A stretch of 64,000 nucleotides of DNA from an uncultured Scytonema sp. Its GTDB lineage: Bacteria; Cyanobacteriota; Cyanobacteriia; Cyanobacteriales; Nostocaceae. The stretch lies in the NCBI GenBank assembly GCA_937873135.1, contig CALMVQ010000110.1, positions 19,066 through 83,065 of the forward strand. Reading direction: 5' to 3'. Numbering within the stretch: the stretch's first letter is position 1; each line of letters begins with the position of its first letter. A program made the position numbers and the translations under genes. The notes beneath the pieces were generated by a model that had not been told where the DNA came from, ran no database searches, and worked only from the letters and a program-made list of their open reading frames with translations. This document shows positions 61,060 through 64,000 of this stretch, one piece after another.

Positions 61060-64000
61060 TTAACCAAAGAAATTAAGACCAGAGACAGCTAAAGCACCGG
61101 CTAATGCAGAAGCCGCTAAAGAGAGAAAAGCCGTGTTAAATAACCACCAAGCAGCACCCTTAACAGCTTTCTTAGTTTCCACTGCTTGAAGATTGGCTTG
61201 TTCTTTAATGGCAGACAGGCGTTTTTGTGTTTCTTTCTGAATCAGTTCGGCTCTTTGCAGCACACTATCTCGTGCCCCTTCAATTCTGTCGAGAATCTGA
61301 TTTGCTTGTTCGGAGGAAACATCCTCACGAGAACTCATAATAGCAACCAGACTATCACGGTCGAATTTACCCAAGCGATCGCGTAAAGCGTCAAATCCAC
61401 TTTGTGGATCGTCAAACAATTTGGCGAAGTCTTGCTGGATGCCTTCATAATTGAGTTCGGGACGATCTAAAGAGTTAAGATAGGTACGAACTTTTTCAAA
61501 AGCCCCATCAAGCACTGATTGCAATCTTTGTTGAATCTGCTGGTATTGTTCGACAACCGAGTTGCGAGCAGATTCTATTTGATCGACAATGCGGTTGGCT
61601 TCCTCTTCCGAGATATCCTCACGTCCGGATAACAAAGCGACAATTGTTGAGCGGTCAAATTGGGAGAGGCGATCGCTCAAAGAAGATACTCCAGCACGCG
61701 GAGAATTCAGCAACAATTGCAGATCGCGCTTGATACTATCTGGGTTGAGTTCTTCTTTATTCGTATTGCGCAGATAGCTTTCTAAACTATCTTTAAAGTC
61801 ACCAACTTTTTCAGTCGTGCGCTTTGCCAAGCTTTGCGGCGCTTTCACAATGCTATTAATGCCTTGTTGCACGGAGTCAATCGCACGATTAACTTGCTCT
61901 TCGTTAACATCTTCCCGCCCAGAAAGCAGTTTGACCAAAGTTTCGCGATCCACTTGAGAGAGGCGATCGCGCAATGCACTAGCACCTTCAGCGGGATCTG
62001 CCAGTAACTTTTGTAAATCTTGCCCGATACTTTCGGGATTGAGTTCCTCCAAGTTCGTATTGCGGAGATACTCTGCAATAGTGCTAGTAGTTTTCTCGTA
62101 TTGTTCTTTCGCCTTGGAAGCGACTTTTTGTGGGGCTTGCAAAACGCTATCCCTTACTGATAGCAGTTGGTCAATAGTTTGATTGACTTGCTCCTCACTC
62201 AAATCTTCCCGTTGACTCAGTAATTTTACTAAGGTATCTCTATCAAATTGTGACACTCTTTGACGCAAGACAGACAATCCTGCTTGCGGGTCATCTAGCA
62301 GTGTTTTGAAATCACGCTTGATCCCGTCCGGATTGAGTTCTTCTTTGTTGGTATTCCGCAAGTAGTCTTCAACCTTTTGCCGCAGTTCATCTGCTTTGGC
62401 TTTTGCTTGTTCTTGCAGTTCCTTAGCCTGATTCAAGAAATTATCGCGAGTATGCTCGAATTGACCAACAATATTATTAGCTTCCTCTTCGTTAATGTCT
62501 TCGCGTCCAGCAAGAAGCTTAACCAAAGTATCGCGGTCAATATCTGAAAAACGTTGGCTTAAATCTTCAAAACCAGCTTCCGGATCTTCCACTACCTTTG
62601 CAAAGTCCCGTTCAATCCCTTCTGGATTCAGTTCTTCTTTACCAGTGGAACGCAGGTAATCTTCAATTCTAGTGCGAAAACCTTGCGTCTTTTCCTGTCC
62701 TTCAGCCTGCTGCACAGTCTCTAACACTTCTGTGCGAATACTTTCCAACTGTTCGGCCAATTCCTGAATTTTCTCGTCGCTGATGTCTTCCCGTTGCTTG
62801 AGCAAATTGGTAAAGTACTCAGAGTCGATTTCCTCTAACTGCCGTCGGACATCTCCCGGATTTGCCTTTGCGTCATAGATGATGTCTTTGAATTCATCTT
62901 TAACTGTCAGGCTGTTGAAATGCCAAGGAAAAGAATTCTGTATGTATTCTTCTACATCTGCCTTGATGGTGTTGGATTGACTTGGCAAATTGTCACTCAC
63001 AGAACTGCCTACAGATTTTGCTTGTTGTGAAGCTTTATCTTTAAGCTTCTGCAACTGCTCTGTAATTTTATCGACATCTACTTCCTGAACTTTGTCTCTA
63101 AGCTTTTGTAGCTGGGGTTTAATTTTCTCAATGTCTAACTCAGAGAAGTTAACTCTCTTCAAAACTGCTGGCAAAGCAGCACTTAAACCAACTTCTAAAG
63201 CCTGCTTCCCAATTCCACCACCGGGCTTGAGAATCCCTCCTCCAACTGCAGCGAGTTGAGAAATGCGATCGCCAAATTGTCCGGACTTTAGTTCTTCTGG
63301 AGTGGCAGAGTTGATTAAACTAACGACTTGATCTGTGGGATTTTCCCCACCCACAACTTGCTGCCAAGCACCTTCTAACTGATCGGCAACGCGATTGATA
63401 TCTTCAGTAGAGAAGTCTGTGCGGCTGCCAACTAAATCGACAAAAGTCTGGCGATTAATGTTTTTCAGTAAATCGCTATCACCTAGAGATTGCAAATCTG
63501 CATCTTTCAAAAGCCGATCAAATTGAGAGCGAATTTCTTTTGAGTCTAGCTTTGGTAATTGTAAAGAAGCCAAAGAACTAGAGAGCGTATTTTTGATTTT
63601 ATCTGGATCTATACCTTCCGTTAATTCGCGGCGAACAGCTGCTGTAATCTCTTCAGCAGTAGAAACCATTTGTTGTTTGGCAGCATTTGCTCCTATTGCA
63701 GCAGTTGCCGTACCCATCACACCTTGCAAACCAGAAGTCGCCGTGCTTACTAGCGTTCCCAGCAAAGAACCGACTGCTCTTGAACCAAGCCACACCACCA
63801 GCGAGAAGTACGTAGACCAAATGACGACACCAATGATTGCTCCTAAAAGTGTACTCTCAATCAAGCTCAGTTTTACTGCTAGAAAACAAGCACCGAATAA
63901 AGCAATCGTGGCAGTCATAAGTGCCCAAATCCCAACGGCACCCTCAACTTTACTAATTGTTTCTCCCAAGCCTCCTGATGATTCATTACTATTTGAGCCT
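61060..64000 (-). CDS. Membrane protein with six long tandem repeats (5' end outside window)
   Basis: The frame is open from the right edge; a TTG at 63969 is only a possible start. After two hydrophobic helices (about 14-34 and 40-62 from that start) comes an amphipathic Ala-rich region, a degenerate repeat (FVDLVGSRTDFSTEDINRV) and six repeats of about 95 residues. Each contains the pattern YLRNTNKEELNPDGI, then FDRDTLVKLLSQREDLSEEQVN and a coiled-coil tail. A single C-terminal helix (WWLFNTAFLSLAASALAGAL) ends the protein. Helical repeats suggest an envelope or thylakoid spacer. Some databases label such proteins transporters without evidence. Confidence 0.8.
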   Translation of the reverse strand, partial: GSNSNESSGGLGETISKVEGAVGIWALMTATIALFGACFLAVKLSLIESTLLGAIIGVVIWSTYFSLVVWLGSRAVGSLLGTLVSTATSGLQGVMGTATAAIGANAAKQQMVSTAEEITAAVRRELTEGIDPDKIKNTLSSSLASLQLPKLDSKEIRSQFDRLLKDADLQSLGDSDLLKNINRQTFVDLVGSRTDFSTEDINRVADQLEGAWQQVVGGENPTDQVVSLINSATPEELKSGQFGDRISQLAAVGGGILKPGGGIGKQALEVGLSAALPAVLKRVNFSELDIEKIKPQLQKLRDKVQEVDVDKITEQLQKLKDKASQQAKSVGSSVSDNLPSQSNTIKADVEEYIQNSFPWHFNSLTVKDEFKDIIYDAKANPGDVRRQLEEIDSEYFTNLLKQREDISDEKIQELAEQLESIRTEVLETVQQAEGQEKTQGFRTRIEDYLRSTGKEELNPEGIERDFAKVVEDPEAGFEDLSQRFSDIDRDTLVKLLAGREDINEEEANNIVGQFEHTRDNFLNQAKELQEQAKAKADELRQKVEDYLRNTNKEELNPDGIKRDFKTLLDDPQAGLSVLRQRVSQFDRDTLVKLLSQREDLSEEQVNQTIDQLLSVRDSVLQAPQKVASKAKEQYEKTTSTIAEYLRNTNLEELNPESIGQDLQKLLADPAEGASALRDRLSQVDRETLVKLLSGREDVNEEQVNRAIDSVQQGINSIVKAPQSLAKRTTEKVGDFKDSLESYLRNTNKEELNPDSIKRDLQLLLNSPRAGVSSLSDRLSQFDRSTIVALLSGREDISEEEANRIVDQIESARNSVVEQYQQIQQRLQSVLDGAFEKVRTYLNSLDRPELNYEGIQQDFAKLFDDPQSGFDALRDRLGKFDRDSLVAIMSSREDVSSEQANQILDRIEGARDSVLQRAELIQKETQKRLSAIKEQANLQAVETKKAVKGAAWWLFNTAFLSLAASALAGALAVSGLNFFG

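Overview
The window is chromosomal DNA of a filamentous, probably heterocyst-forming cyanobacterium (Nostocales). Supporting signs are frequent HIP1 octamers (GCGATCGC), many tandem heptamer repeats (STRRs) and GC-rich palindromic repeats between genes, a CpcT-type phycobilin lyase, DevB/DevC exporter proteins, an HglE/PfaA-type polyketide synthase, a HetN-like reductase and an HstK-type Ser/Thr-His double kinase. No tRNA, rRNA or CRISPR array was found by eye.

Left part (1-22.3 kb): a glycolipid-type island. A large HglE-like PKS runs off the left edge on the minus strand. Then come a ParB-like/degenerate methyltransferase fusion and a plus-strand row of DevB membrane-fusion protein, DevC permease, NAD-dependent epimerase, two family-2 glycosyltransferases and a small secreted DUF2141-type protein. 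They are followed by a GMC oxidoreductase, a HetN-like short-chain reductase and a GT4 glycosyltransferase. Together these look like a route that makes a long acyl/alkyl chain, glycosylates it and exports it. The DevA ATPase normally next to DevBC is absent. A two-gene AAA-ATPase/TOPRIM-like defence candidate sits inside the island.

Middle (22.3-27.3 kb): defence material. An HNH nuclease with a small partner, a transposase remnant and a three-gene McrB-like operon (AAA+ motor with no recognition domain, PD-(D/E)XK-type partner, unknown third protein).

Centre (27.3-43.1 kb): a small minus-strand NRPS cluster of three one-module proteins: C-A-PCP-TE, C-A-PCP and TubC-C-A(N-methyltransferase)-PCP. 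Specificity codes read by hand suggest an aromatic residue (Phe-like), Ile/Val and N-methyl-Leu. The cluster is split by a decayed HstK-type kinase, and its last NRPS gene starts 2 nt after a Phd-like antitoxin gene. The TE-bearing gene carries several in-frame insertions of intergenic-type repeat DNA.

Right part (43.1-64 kb): a DpdE-like SNF2 helicase, a secreted TPR protein, CpcT lyase, a calcineurin-type phosphoesterase, a DUF1524 nuclease remnant, a VOC protein, a serine recombinase, an intact giant HstK-type kinase (paralogue of the decayed one), two membrane proteins (one with six long tandem repeats, running off the right edge) and a truncated thiM pseudogene.
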